A stretch of 64,000 nucleotides of DNA from Nonomuraea sp. SYSU D8015 (GCF_008065375.1 NZ_VJYI01000028.1:62001-126000), one strand, 5' to 3'. Positions 41,471 through 50,492 are shown, numbered from the stretch's first letter. Notes: generated by a model not told the origin, from the sequence alone. Numbers and translations are program-made.

Positions 41471-41570
41471 ACGCCGATTGCCTGGGGCGGCACGCGGCCC
41501 CGGCGGCGGCGGAGCTTCACCGCCCGAATGGCCTTCGGAGAGTGGCGCCGTGCCACCGGTCGCGTGTGAT

Positions 41571-41929
41571 CGGCCCGCCGTGTACCCGGTGTCAGGCAGG
41601 GCTGACGTGCGAGGCGCCGGCCTCGCCGGCGGGTGTGTGACGGGGCGGGTTTCGGGCGATGGGGCTGCTCCCCGCTCCCCCGCGCCGGAGGAATCTTTGG
41701 AGGGATTTTTCGGGCAAAGCATGTCAATTAGGTCTAGTCCGGGCGGGTTTTTGCGCTGTTCTGTCAGCAGTGGTATGCGTTTCGTGTCAGCATGCATGCA
41801 TGTATGGGTCTTATGGGACTGCCGTAAATGGCGGTGGCCGGTGGGATCGGCCCGCCGCGGCGGGCTAGTGCCCTCCCCCGGGCCCGTGGTCGTGTCGTCG
41901 TCTCCCCTGCTGTGGAAAGAAGTCTCGCG
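41571..41929. other. Gap upstream of hoxX
   Basis: No gene is supported. It includes an AT-richer stretch (41690-41820) with a CATGCATGCATG run near 41790 that may hold the hoxX promoter. Confidence 0.5.
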
Positions 41930-43645
41930 TTGCGTATCTTGCTGCTCTGCTCCTCCTTCAACGGCCTGACCCAGCGCGCGTGGCTGGAGTTGCGGCGGGC
42001 CGGTCATGACGTGAGCGTCGAGCTGGCGGTCTCGGAAGAGGTGATGGCGGAGGCGGCCGAGCTGGCCAAACCGGATCTGGTGATCTGCCCGTTCCTGAAG
42101 GAGCGGGTGCCGGCGCGGGTGTGGCGGGGGTTCCGCACGGTGATCATCCATCCGGGTCCGCCCGGGGACCGGGGGCCGTCGTCGCTGGACTGGGCGATCA
42201 CGGATGCGGAGCCGGAGTGGGGCGTGACGGCGCTGCAGGCGGTCGAGGAGATGGACGCGGGCCCGATCTGGGGGTATCGGACGTTCGCGATGCCGCCCGG
42301 CGACTCATCAGGGGCGCCGCGGAAGTCGGCCTTGTACAACGGGCCGGTCGCCGATGCGGCGGTCGAGCTGGTGGCGGAGGTGGCGGAGAAGGCGGCGGAC
42401 CCGTCGTTCCGCCCGGTGCCGCTGGATTACGGCTCGCCCGAGGTGCGGGGACGGTTGCGGCGGGCGATGCGGCATGCCGATCGGGAGTTCGCCTGGGAGG
42501 AGCCCGCGGACCAGATCGTGCGCCGCGTGCGGGCGGCCGACGGGGCGCCGGGCGGGCGGACGGTGCTGTGCGACGTGCCGGTGCGGGTGTTCGACGTGTA
42601 CCGGGGTCCCGAACTCGCCGGGGAGCCCGGCCGGGTGGCGGGCCGCCGTGAGGGCGCGGTGCTCGTGCACACCGGGGACGGGACGGTGTGGGTCGGCCAC
42701 GTGCGGGTCGAGCGTGAGGGCGCGGTGAAGCTGCCGGCGGCGATGGCGCTGGGCGACCGCGTGGCGGGGGTGCCCGAGCGGACGGGGTACAGCGAGATCA
42801 CCTACGACCGCAGCGACGCGGTGGGAGTGGTCAGTTTCGACTTCTACAACGGGGCCATGTCGACCGACCAGTGCCGGCGGCTGGCGGCGGCGCTGAAGTA
42901 CGCGGTGGCGCAGGACACGCGGGTGCTGGTCGTGCGCGGCGGGGAGGTGTTCTCCAACGGCATTCACCTGAACGTGATCGAGGCGGCGCGTCATCCGGAG
43001 CTCGAAGCGTGGATGAACATCAACGCGATCAACGCGGTGTGCCGGGAGATCGTGGGATGCACGCGGCAGCTGGTGGTGACCTCGATCGGGGGGAACGCGG
43101 GCGCCGGCGGCGTGATGATGGGGCTGGGGGCGGATCGGGTGATCGTGCGGGATGCGGTGGTGCTGAACCCGCATTATCGGACGATGGGGTTGTTCGGGTC
43201 GGAGTACTGGACGTATGTGCTGCCGCGGCGGGTGGGGGCCGAGCACGCGTGGCGGTTGACGCAGGAGGCGTTGCCGGTGGGAGCGGCCGAGGCGGTGGAG
43301 CTGGGGCTGGCCGATCAGATGCTGGGCGGGCCGCGGCTGGAGTTCGAGCGGCGCGTGCTGGAGTACGCTGAGCGGCTGGCGGTGGACGCCTCCTACGATC
43401 GGCTGCTGGCGGCGCGGCGGCAGGCGCGGGAGGCCGACGAGCGGCGCAAGCCGTTGGACGCCTACCGTGCGGAGGAGCTGGCGGAGATGAGCCGCGACAT
43501 GTTCGACGACCGGAGCGGGTTCCGGGCGGCGCGGCGGGCGTTCGTGCGCAAGGAGCGGGCGGCGGCGACTCCGGCGCATCTGGCGCGGCACCGGGAGTTG
43601 TCCGGCGTGTCGGGCTCTGCGGGCGCGGGTGCATCTCATATGTGA
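41930..43645 (+). CDS. hoxX: HoxX-type hydrogenase maturation protein
   Basis: The product is 571 residues. The N-terminal formyl-transferase-like half starts MRILLLCSSFNGLTQRAWLE and has FRTVIIHPGPPGDRGPSSLD (His74). The C-terminal half is an enoyl-CoA hydratase-like domain (DAVGVVSFDFYNGAMSTDQC, TSIGGNAGAGGVMMGLGADR, LNPHYRTMGLFGSEYW). HoxX makes the CO ligand of oxygen-tolerant [NiFe]-hydrogenases from a formyl group. A TTG start at 41930 is used because it begins exactly at the conserved N-terminus and follows a GGAAAG site. No hydrogenase or hyp gene is in the window. Confidence 0.88.
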   Translation: MRILLLCSSFNGLTQRAWLELRRAGHDVSVELAVSEEVMAEAAELAKPDLVICPFLKERVPARVWRGFRTVIIHPGPPGDRGPSSLDWAITDAEPEWGVTALQAVEEMDAGPIWGYRTFAMPPGDSSGAPRKSALYNGPVADAAVELVAEVAEKAADPSFRPVPLDYGSPEVRGRLRRAMRHADREFAWEEPADQIVRRVRAADGAPGGRTVLCDVPVRVFDVYRGPELAGEPGRVAGRREGAVLVHTGDGTVWVGHVRVEREGAVKLPAAMALGDRVAGVPERTGYSEITYDRSDAVGVVSFDFYNGAMSTDQCRRLAAALKYAVAQDTRVLVVRGGEVFSNGIHLNVIEAARHPELEAWMNINAINAVCREIVGCTRQLVVTSIGGNAGAGGVMMGLGADRVIVRDAVVLNPHYRTMGLFGSEYWTYVLPRRVGAEHAWRLTQEALPVGAAEAVELGLADQMLGGPRLEFERRVLEYAERLAVDASYDRLLAARRQAREADERRKPLDAYRAEELAEMSRDMFDDRSGFRAARRAFVRKERAAATPAHLARHRELSGVSGSAGAGASHM

Positions 43646-43653
43646 GATATGGT
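43633..43653 (+). promoter_or_regulatory. Palindromic operator with -10 of HTH-MurA gene
   Basis: ATCTCA-TATG-TGAGAT (43633-43648) is a perfect 6-bp dyad overlapping the hoxX stop. TATGGT (43648-43653) is a -10 candidate; transcription would start within 2 nt of the GTG at 43662. The gene encodes an HTH, so autoregulation is likely. Confidence 0.6.
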
Positions 43654-43661
43654 CTGCTGTT

Positions 43662-45191
43662 GTGGCAGACGATTATCTTGTGCGGATCGGGCGGCTGATC
43701 CGGGATGCGCGGCAGCATCGGGGTTGGACGCAGCTGCAGCTGGCGGATGCGTTGGCGACGTCGCAGAGCGCGGTGAACCGGATCGAGCGCGGCAATCAGA
43801 ACATCAGTCTTGAGATGATCGCGCGGATCGGTGAGGCGCTCGACAGCGAGATCGTGTCGCTGGGGTACGCGGGGCCGATGCATCTGCGGGTGGTGGGCGG
43901 CCGCCGGTTGTCGGGCAGCATCGATGTGAAGACGTCGAAGAACGCGTGTGTGGCGTTGTTGTGCGCGTCGTTGCTGAACTCCGGCCGGACGATCTTGCGC
44001 AAGGTGGCGCGGATCGAGGAGGTGTACCGGATTCTGGAGGTGCTGGCCTCGATCGGCGTGCGGGCGCGGTGGATCAACGAGGGCAGCGATCTGGAGATCG
44101 TGCCTCCGGCGCGGTTGGAGCTGGAGGCGATGGACACCGAGGCGGCGCGGCGCACCAGGAGCGTGATCATGTTCCTGGGGCCGCTGATGCATCGGACGGA
44201 GCAGTTCCAGATCCCGTACGCGGGCGGCTGCGACCTGGGGACGCGGACGGTGCAGCCGCACATGTCGGCGTTGAAGCACTTCGGGCTGGACATCACGGCG
44301 ACGGGCGGCTTCTATCACGCGCGGGTGGACCGGGGGGTGTCGCCGTCGCGGCCGATCGTGCTGACCGAGCGCGGCGACACGGTGACGGAGAACGCGTTGC
44401 TGGCGGCGGCCCGGCATGACGGGGTGACCGTGATCCGCAACGCGTCGTCGAATTACATGGTCCAGGACCTGTGCTTCTTCCTGGAGCAGCTGGGTGTGCG
44501 GGTGGAGGGCGTCGGGACGACGACCCTGACGGTGCACGGGCTGCCGCTGATCGAGCGGGATGTGGACTACTCCCCCTCTGAGGATCCGGTGGAGGCGATG
44601 AGCCTGCTGGCGGCGGCGGTGGTGACGTCGTCGGAGCTGACGGTCTGCCGGGTGCCGGTGGAGTTCCTGGAGATCGAGCTGGCGGTGCTCGAGGAGATGG
44701 GCCTCGACCATGATCGGGGCCGGGAGTACGCGGCGGCGAACGGGCGGACGCGGCTGGTGGACCTGACGGTGCGGCCGTCGAAGCTGGTCTCCCCCATCGA
44801 CAAGATCCATCCGATGCCGTTCCCGGGGCTGAACATCGACAATGTGCCGTTCTTCGCGGCGATCGCGGCGTCGGCGCAGGGGTCGACGTTGATTCATGAC
44901 TGGGTGTACGACAATCGGGCGATCTATCTGACGGAGCTGACGCGGCTGGGGGCGTCGGTGAAGTTGCTGGATCCGCATCGGGTGCTGGTGGAGGGGCCGA
45001 CGCGGTGGCGTAGCGCGGAGATGATGTGCCCTCCGGCGCTGCGGCCCGCGGTGGTGGTGCTGCTGGCGATGATGGCGGCCGAGGGGACGTCGGTGCTGCG
45101 GAACGTGTATGTGATCAACCGGGGCTATGAGGATCTGGCGGAGCGGTTGAACGCGCTGGGGGCGCGGATCGAGACGTTCCGCGACATCTGA
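43662..45191 (+). CDS. HTH-MurA fusion (EPSP-synthase-fold enolpyruvyl transferase)
   Basis: The product is 509 residues. Residues 1-65 are an XRE HTH (RDARQHRGWTQLQLADALATSQSAVNRIERG). From about 72 follows a full MurA-type domain: SKN (Lys93, Asn94), the catalytic-Cys loop YAGGCDLGTRTV (Cys190), FPGLNIDNVPF with the expected Asp, and NRGYEDLAERLNALGARIE. MurA transfers enolpyruvate from PEP to UDP-GlcNAc in peptidoglycan synthesis. The main active residues are retained, so activity is plausible, with the HTH giving gene-specific control or product sensing. It begins as hoxX ends. Confidence 0.87.
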   Translation: MADDYLVRIGRLIRDARQHRGWTQLQLADALATSQSAVNRIERGNQNISLEMIARIGEALDSEIVSLGYAGPMHLRVVGGRRLSGSIDVKTSKNACVALLCASLLNSGRTILRKVARIEEVYRILEVLASIGVRARWINEGSDLEIVPPARLELEAMDTEAARRTRSVIMFLGPLMHRTEQFQIPYAGGCDLGTRTVQPHMSALKHFGLDITATGGFYHARVDRGVSPSRPIVLTERGDTVTENALLAAARHDGVTVIRNASSNYMVQDLCFFLEQLGVRVEGVGTTTLTVHGLPLIERDVDYSPSEDPVEAMSLLAAAVVTSSELTVCRVPVEFLEIELAVLEEMGLDHDRGREYAAANGRTRLVDLTVRPSKLVSPIDKIHPMPFPGLNIDNVPFFAAIAASAQGSTLIHDWVYDNRAIYLTELTRLGASVKLLDPHRVLVEGPTRWRSAEMMCPPALRPAVVVLLAMMAAEGTSVLRNVYVINRGYEDLAERLNALGARIETFRDI

Positions 45192-45338
45192 GGCCCGTCC
45201 GCGGAGCTCTCGAACGCAGTGGCCGCTCGCGCGGGGTCGAGCGGGGTCGTGTGGCGTCCCAGTCCGGCGTTTTCGTCGGTGGCGTGGGTTACGGTCGTGG
45301 TGATCGTGTCCCTGGGCTGGCGGGAAGGGGGCTGGCCG

Positions 45339-46406
45339 GTGCGGCCTGCGGAGCTTGACCGGTTGACGGTGGCGGAGGCGGCGGATCGCTATGTGGAGCT
45401 GGTGCGCGCCAAGACGGTGACGGGGGCGTTGTCGCCGTCCACGGCCGAGGTGTATGCGCGGGACGTGGCGACGCTGGTGGAGCTGGCCGGTGCGCAGGTG
45501 GTGCTGGACGATCTGACGGGCGAGGACGTCGATGCGGTGTTGCTGGCGTTCGCGCGTAAGCCGGATGGGCGGTCGGCGGGTGCGCGCGGCCGCTCCGGCG
45601 GGTCGGGGGGGTCTGGGGGTTCGGGGGGTTCGGGGGCAGGTCAGTCGCCGTCGTCGCAGGCGCGGTTCCGGCGGTCGGTCTCGGCGTTGTTCAAGCACGC
45701 GGTGCTGGCGGGGTGGGTGCAGGTCAACCCGATGACGGCTTCGACGGTGACGGCCAAGGAGCGCGGCGGGCTGCGGCCGCATCGGCGGGCGCTGACGCGG
45801 GAGCAGGCGCAGGGGCTGATCGGGGCGGCGCGGGCGCTGCCGGAGTCGCCGCCGGCCAAGCGGCGGGATCAGCGCACGGAGCTGCGTGACGGGCTGATCG
45901 TGTTGCTGCTGGCCACGGTCGGGCCGCGGGTGTCGGAGCTGGTGCGGGCGAACGTGGAGGATTTCTTCACCAACGACGGGGTGCGGTATTGGCGGATTTT
46001 CGGCAAGGGCGGGCGGACGCGGGACGTGCCGTTGCCGGAGGACGTGGCCCGGGTGCTGGAGGCATATCTGGAGCAGGGCCGGCCGGCGGTGGAGGACCCG
46101 GCGGAGGGCAAGGCGTTGCTGCTGTCGTGGCGGGGGCGGCGGCTGGCGCGGGGTGACGTGCAGGCGGTGATCGACCGGGTGCAGGCGCGGGTGGATCCGG
46201 ATCGGCGGCGGTCGGTGACGCCGCATGGGTTGCGGCATACGACGGCGACGCATTTGCTGGCCGACGCGGTCGACATGGACGCGGTGCGGCGGGTGCTGGG
46301 GCACAGTGACCTGTCGACGCTCGGCCGGTATCGGGACGAGCTGCCGGGCGAGCTGGAGGTGGCGATGCGGTCGCATCCGCTGCTGCGGGGTGAGCGGCCG
46401 GGGTGA
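45339..46406 (+). CDS. Tyrosine recombinase (XerC/D-like)
   Basis: The product is about 355 residues with catalytic residues Arg197 (GPRVSE), Lys223 (FGKGG), His296/Arg299 (HGLRHT), His322 (LGHSDL) and Tyr331 (LGRYR). The SAM-like N-terminal core-binding domain is interrupted by a GGS repeat linker (about residues 86-100). A GTG at 45339 gives the family-like start. It is not adjacent to an excisionase or att repeats, so it may be chromosomal or a remnant integrase. No tRNA lies next to it. Confidence 0.85.
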   Translation: MRPAELDRLTVAEAADRYVELVRAKTVTGALSPSTAEVYARDVATLVELAGAQVVLDDLTGEDVDAVLLAFARKPDGRSAGARGRSGGSGGSGGSGGSGAGQSPSSQARFRRSVSALFKHAVLAGWVQVNPMTASTVTAKERGGLRPHRRALTREQAQGLIGAARALPESPPAKRRDQRTELRDGLIVLLLATVGPRVSELVRANVEDFFTNDGVRYWRIFGKGGRTRDVPLPEDVARVLEAYLEQGRPAVEDPAEGKALLLSWRGRRLARGDVQAVIDRVQARVDPDRRRSVTPHGLRHTTATHLLADAVDMDAVRRVLGHSDLSTLGRYRDELPGELEVAMRSHPLLRGERPG

Positions 46407-46518
46407 GGTTCGCGAGGGCGGCGGCGCCCCAGCTCTGCCGGGACGGCCGCCTCGAGGGTGAAGAGGAGGACGGTCAGCGGCGGTCCGGCGCCGATCGTCA
46501 GGCGCGCCGGCCCGTTCA

Positions 46519-47832
46519 TCATCGTGCCGTCCGGTGGTGGTGAGCGGCGGTCAGGACGGCGACCAGCTGGACGGCGGCCAGCTTGCGCAGCTCGATCGGC
46601 GGGCCGGGAGAGTCCGCCTCGGCCTGGCCGCACCACGCCTCGAATCGTTCGGTGAGCAGAAGGCGCTGCTCGCGGATGGCCGCTGCCGGGTTGCCTGCGG
46701 CGATCTCCGCGTCGAGCATGCGCAGGAAGGTCCCGAGCAGGCGCAGCCGCATCATGTGGACGTTTTGGCGGTTGCCGAACTCCTCGGCGACCGTGGCCGG
46801 GCGGTCGGGATCGGGCACGGCTTCTTCCCGTTCGCCGAGTCTGCGGAAGGTCTCCAGGGTGCCCTCGGTCGAGCGGCGGAAGGGTGAGCGCACGCTCAGG
46901 TCGCCCGCGACGGCCCGCATACCCGCCGTCATCGTGTCGATCAGCTCGCGCCGGGCCGCCGCACCCTCGGCGAGGACCTGCCCGTAGGTGCGGCCGCAGG
47001 GGCTCTTGTCGGCCACGCGTTCGTCGGCCCAGGCCGGCACCTCGGTGACCAGGTGGAGCGCGCCGAAGCGGGCCGCGTAGTCGGCGCTGCTGGCGCCGGC
47101 GCCGAAGACCTTGCCCACCTGCGCCCCGGGCGGGGTCAGGTAGACGGCGGGGACGATCGCCTCGGCGCCGGGCAGCTCCGGCTCGCCGTGGTGCAGCGGG
47201 AGTCCTTCCCTGCCTGGCAGTTCGGCGAGTCGCTCGGCCAGCGTCGCATCGGGGCGGTTGAGGTAGAAGAAGGCGCCCTGGTACTCGCCGTTGTGCAGGG
47301 AGCAGACCAGCGACGGGCGTACCTCGTCCATGAGGCGCATCAGCGCCTGTGTCTCCGGCAGCGGGCGGTCGAAGGAGTAGCCGGCGCCGGTCAGCGGGAA
47401 CGTCCACTCGACCTGGTCGGCCAGGTCGGGGCGGTAGAAGTGCCGGGCGTAGGCGCGGCGGTCGCCCGGCGTGGCGTACCAGCCCTCGTTCAGCCTGGCG
47501 CCGTCCGGATCCGCACACGTCACGACGTGCCAGCGAAAACCCAGCTCCGCCCGCAGTTCCGGGTCCCCGCAGAGCAGCTTGATCAAGGCGATGGCGGTCA
47601 AGCCCCCGACCGGCTCGTTGGGATGCGGCCCGGCGATGACCACCGCGTCCGCGGGCCCGTCGCCGACGGTCGCGGCGTGCAGCGGCTCGCCCAGGCGCGA
47701 GACGCCGACGCGGCGCAGCCGTACCAGGTCGGGATGGGCGGCAGCCAGCTCCTCCAGCTCGGCCTGGAGCGCGTCGACGGACGGGAACGCGGCATGGCGG
47801 GGGACGCGGTTCATGTACGCGGCAACATTCAT
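46519..47832 (-). CDS. M14-family zinc carboxypeptidase-like protein
   Basis: The product is 437 residues. The metal-binding motif is AGPHPNEPVGG (His70, Glu73), with the third ligand in VCSLHNGEYQG. Lengths and motif order fit M14 peptidases; a likely catalytic Glu is seen in HLVTEVPAW. Substrates may be peptides or cell-wall peptides. There is no signal peptide, so it is probably cytoplasmic. It is divergent from a TetR regulator that probably controls it through two TAATGAGATTA sites. Confidence 0.85.
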   Translation of the reverse strand: MNVAAYMNRVPRHAAFPSVDALQAELEELAAAHPDLVRLRRVGVSRLGEPLHAATVGDGPADAVVIAGPHPNEPVGGLTAIALIKLLCGDPELRAELGFRWHVVTCADPDGARLNEGWYATPGDRRAYARHFYRPDLADQVEWTFPLTGAGYSFDRPLPETQALMRLMDEVRPSLVCSLHNGEYQGAFFYLNRPDATLAERLAELPGREGLPLHHGEPELPGAEAIVPAVYLTPPGAQVGKVFGAGASSADYAARFGALHLVTEVPAWADERVADKSPCGRTYGQVLAEGAAARRELIDTMTAGMRAVAGDLSVRSPFRRSTEGTLETFRRLGEREEAVPDPDRPATVAEEFGNRQNVHMMRLRLLGTFLRMLDAEIAAGNPAAAIREQRLLLTERFEAWCGQAEADSPGPPIELRKLAAVQLVAVLTAAHHHRTAR

Positions 47833-47859
47833 AATGAGATTACGGTAATAATGAGATTA
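47832..47859. promoter_or_regulatory. Tandem operators between M14 and TetR genes
   Basis: TAATGAGATTA occurs at 47832-47842 and 47849-47859, 17 bp apart. Each is itself a TAAT-GAG-ATTA dyad. They fill the whole 26-bp divergent region and overlap both starts, as expected for a TetR dimer pair. Confidence 0.75.
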
Positions 47860-48470
47860 TGCGAATGACAAGGGCCGAGGCCAAGCAGCGCAACCGGCGG
47901 GCCCTGCTGGACGCCGCGCGCCTGATCGTCGCCCGTGACGGCCACCGGGCCAAGCTGGAGGAGATCGCCGAACAGTCCGGGCTGACCACGGGTGCTGTCT
48001 ACTCGCTGTTCGGCAGCAAGAACGGCCTGCTCATCGCCCTGGTCACCGACTACCTCACCCCGCACTACGACGGCATCGAGCAGGCCGTCCCCGCCGGGAT
48101 GGGTCTCATCGAGGCGGTGGAGGTCTTCGCCCGCCACTACCGCCGCCTGTGCGACGACCCCGACGCGCTGCGCCACCTGTCGTTCGAGATCAGCCTGCAG
48201 GACCTGGCGCTGCGCGACCCCGAACTGGCGCCCAAACTCGCCGCATCCGTCCGCGCCCACGAGGAACGCCTGACCGCGCTGCTGTCCGGCAGACTCCACA
48301 ACGGGGCAGCCGTCACCCCACGGCAGGCGCAACGCCTGTCCACGGCGCTGCGCGCGCTGCTGGCCGGCCTCAGCCAGGGCGTCATCCTCGGCCTCGCCGC
48401 CGCCCCCGGGGACTATTTCGCCGCCGCCGCCCGCGCCCTGGTCAGCCCGGACGTGCTCGGACCGCCCTGA
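47859..48470 (+). CDS. TetR family regulator
   Basis: The product is about 203 residues: RRALLDAARLIVARDGHRAK LEEIAEQSGLTTGAVYSLFG SKNGLL is a complete TetR HTH. ATG 47859 or 47865 may be used; the first overlaps the operator. It shares a 26-bp divergent promoter with the M14 gene and is likely to repress both. Ligand unknown. Confidence 0.88.
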   Translation: MRMTRAEAKQRNRRALLDAARLIVARDGHRAKLEEIAEQSGLTTGAVYSLFGSKNGLLIALVTDYLTPHYDGIEQAVPAGMGLIEAVEVFARHYRRLCDDPDALRHLSFEISLQDLALRDPELAPKLAASVRAHEERLTALLSGRLHNGAAVTPRQAQRLSTALRALLAGLSQGVILGLAAAPGDYFAAAARALVSPDVLGPP

Positions 48471-48687
48471 ATACCGCCGGCGGACAACGCGAATCCTGCG
48501 GGCCGTGCGGCGCGGGGACTCCTGGACGGACAGGTGCCTTCCCAGGCTGCGCTGTCCATCGGTCCGGCACGTTCAGCAGGCGCGGCGTCTTGTCGAGGCG
48601 GCCGTTTGTCGAGGCGGCCGTAGGCGACGAAGGCCTACCCCGAAGCGACCCGGCGACCCGGCGACGCGAAGCGGGGGCGGGGCGGGG

Positions 48688-49194
48688 TCACAGGCGGCGG
48701 TACAGGACCATGCCGGGCCACTCCCCCACGGTGAAGGGCTGGGCGCGGGTGAAGCCGCAGCTTTCGTAGTAGGCGACGAGGCGCCCGTCGTCGCCGGCGT
48801 AGCAGTCGACGCGCAGCAGGCGCACGCCGCGGGCGCGGGCTTCGCCGGCGGCCCAGTCGAGGAGGGTGCGGCCCACCGCGTGGCCGGCGTGGCGGCGGTC
48901 GATGACGAGCGCCTGGACGTAGAGTTCGGGTTCGGTGGCGGGGGTGACGTAGTCGTGGGCGGGGCCCACGGCGATGCAGCCTGCGGGGGCGTCGTCGCGT
49001 TCGGCGATGCGCATGCCGCCTCCGGTCGCCCACTGGGTGACCTGCTGGGTGCGGCGGGGGTCGCCGGTGAAGGGCCGGGTGCCCCATTGGCCGGTGCGTC
49101 CTTGGGCGGTCAGCCAGGCGACGGCGCTGTCGAACATGGCCAGGACGGCGGGGACGTCGTCGGGGGTTCCTTCGCGGATCTGCACGCTGATCAC
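48688..49194 (-). CDS. GNAT N-acetyltransferase
   Basis: The product is 168 residues: VQIREGTPDDVPAVLAMFDS, YVQALVIDRRHAGHAVGRTL (acetyl-CoA loop), and GDDGRLVAYYESCGFTRAQP. The GTG at 49194 precedes VISVQIREG; a second GTG lies at 49185. It lies just downstream of the L,D-transpeptidase on the same strand. Substrate unknown. Confidence 0.85.
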   Translation of the reverse strand: MISVQIREGTPDDVPAVLAMFDSAVAWLTAQGRTGQWGTRPFTGDPRRTQQVTQWATGGGMRIAERDDAPAGCIAVGPAHDYVTPATEPELYVQALVIDRRHAGHAVGRTLLDWAAGEARARGVRLLRVDCYAGDDGRLVAYYESCGFTRAQPFTVGEWPGMVLYRRL

Positions 49195-49280
49195 TTTAGA
49201 GGGCCTGTGCGGCGCTCGCGGTCGTGCCGCGGAGGAGCAGCCGCTCCCCGGCGGCGGGGCGGCCGGGGGCGAGGTGAGGA

Positions 49281-50492
49281 TCAGGCCTTGCGCTTGAGGG
49301 CGCTGCCCTTCTTCCACTCCTTGAACGACATCTGCCAGAAGCCCCAGCCGTTGTTCCACTCGAGTTCGCGGTCGGTGCCGACGATTTCGACGACGTCGCC
49401 GCGCTGGACGTTGTCGTAGAACCATTTGGCCTGGTCGGGACGGGCGTTGATGCAGCCGTGGCTGACGTTGCGCACGCCCTGGGCCCAGACGTTGTCCTTG
49501 GCGTGGACGTACTCGCCGGAGTTGGAGATGCGCACGGCGTGGTTGATCATGACGTCGTAGTAGCCGGGGTCGCCCTTCTTGCGGCCGGGCGAGATCATGC
49601 GGACGGGATTGCCGCGTTCCATGGTGAGGTGGACGCCGGAGGTGGTGGTGTATTCGCGGGTGGTGGCCATGCCGGCGCTGATGCGCATGGTCTGGACACG
49701 CTTGCCGTCTTTGTAGACGTACATGCGCTTGGTGCGGGTGTCGACCTTGCTGATCTGCTTGGCGCCGATAGTGAGGGTGGCGGCGTAGTCCTTGGTGCCG
49801 TACATGCCCTTGCCGCCCTTGACGCCGGTGATGCGGGCGTTGAACTTCACCTTCTGGTGGGCTGGCCAGTATTTCGCCGTGCGGTAGATGACCTTGGTGT
49901 CGTCGATCCAGCGCCAGGCGCCCTCGACGGGTTTTTCGGCGTCGACCTCGAGGGCGCGTTCGATGGTGGCCTTGTTGTCGACGGGCTGGTTGAAGGTGAC
50001 GATGATGGGCGCGCCGACGCCGACCTTCTCCCCCTTGGCGTTGGGCGTCACGTCGATGACCTGCAGGGACCGCTCGGGCTTGACCGTGGTGAAGGTGCTG
50101 GTGGCGGTCGCGGCGCCGGCCTTGGCGGTGACGGTGTAGTCGGTGGAGGGCTTGAGCGGGGTCTTGGAGACCCATTTGGTCTTGTCGGCGTTGAAGCGGC
50201 CGTCGATCTGTTCGTCGCCGGCGGTCACGGTGACGTCCTCGAGGGCGCCGCCGGCGGCGGTGACGGTGACGCGCTTGTCGGGGTTGACCTTGGCGCTGCC
50301 CTCGGCGGGGGTGATCGTGATGGTGGGAGCCTGGGGGGTGGCCGTGGTGGTGACGTCGGGTGCGCCAGGGTCTTGGGCGGTGCCGCCGGGGCTCGAGCAT
50401 GAGGCGGTCAGGGCGGCCGCGGCCAGCAGCGCGACCGAGGCGGCCGGTCTCCTCCAAGCAGGCGCGATGTTCAACGTTGTCCTCTCCCCCAT
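49281..50492 (-). CDS. L,D-transpeptidase with Ig-like domains, lipoprotein
   Basis: The product is 403 residues. The lipoprotein signal ends ALLAAAALTASCSS (Cys32). Ig-like domains follow (ITITPAEGSAKVNPDKRVTV, SLQVIDVTPNAKGEKVGVGA). The YkuD domain has VRNVSHGCINARPDQAKWFY (active Cys347). The C-terminal WGFWQMSFKEWKKGS segment is typical of LdtMt2-like enzymes. It makes 3-3 peptidoglycan cross-links outside the membrane. ATG 50492 is chosen over an upstream start because it gives a normal signal peptide. Confidence 0.92.
   Translation of the reverse strand: MGERTTLNIAPAWRRPAASVALLAAAALTASCSSPGGTAQDPGAPDVTTTATPQAPTITITPAEGSAKVNPDKRVTVTAAGGALEDVTVTAGDEQIDGRFNADKTKWVSKTPLKPSTDYTVTAKAGAATATSTFTTVKPERSLQVIDVTPNAKGEKVGVGAPIIVTFNQPVDNKATIERALEVDAEKPVEGAWRWIDDTKVIYRTAKYWPAHQKVKFNARITGVKGGKGMYGTKDYAATLTIGAKQISKVDTRTKRMYVYKDGKRVQTMRISAGMATTREYTTTSGVHLTMERGNPVRMISPGRKKGDPGYYDVMINHAVRISNSGEYVHAKDNVWAQGVRNVSHGCINARPDQAKWFYDNVQRGDVVEIVGTDRELEWNNGWGFWQMSFKEWKKGSALKRKA

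Noticed and set aside
41780..41810. CATGCATGCATG run as a possible operator or repeat
   Set aside because: It is a short self-complementary dinucleotide-like run with no second copy or clear half sites.
43029..46376. A 1,115-codon minus-strand frame
   Set aside because: It is antisense to the HTH-MurA and recombinase genes, and its Arg/His/Pro/Gln-rich content is typical of antisense frames in high-GC DNA.
45339..46406. Integrated element around the tyrosine recombinase
   Set aside because: No tRNA end, att direct repeats, excisionase or phage genes nearby; neighbours look chromosomal.
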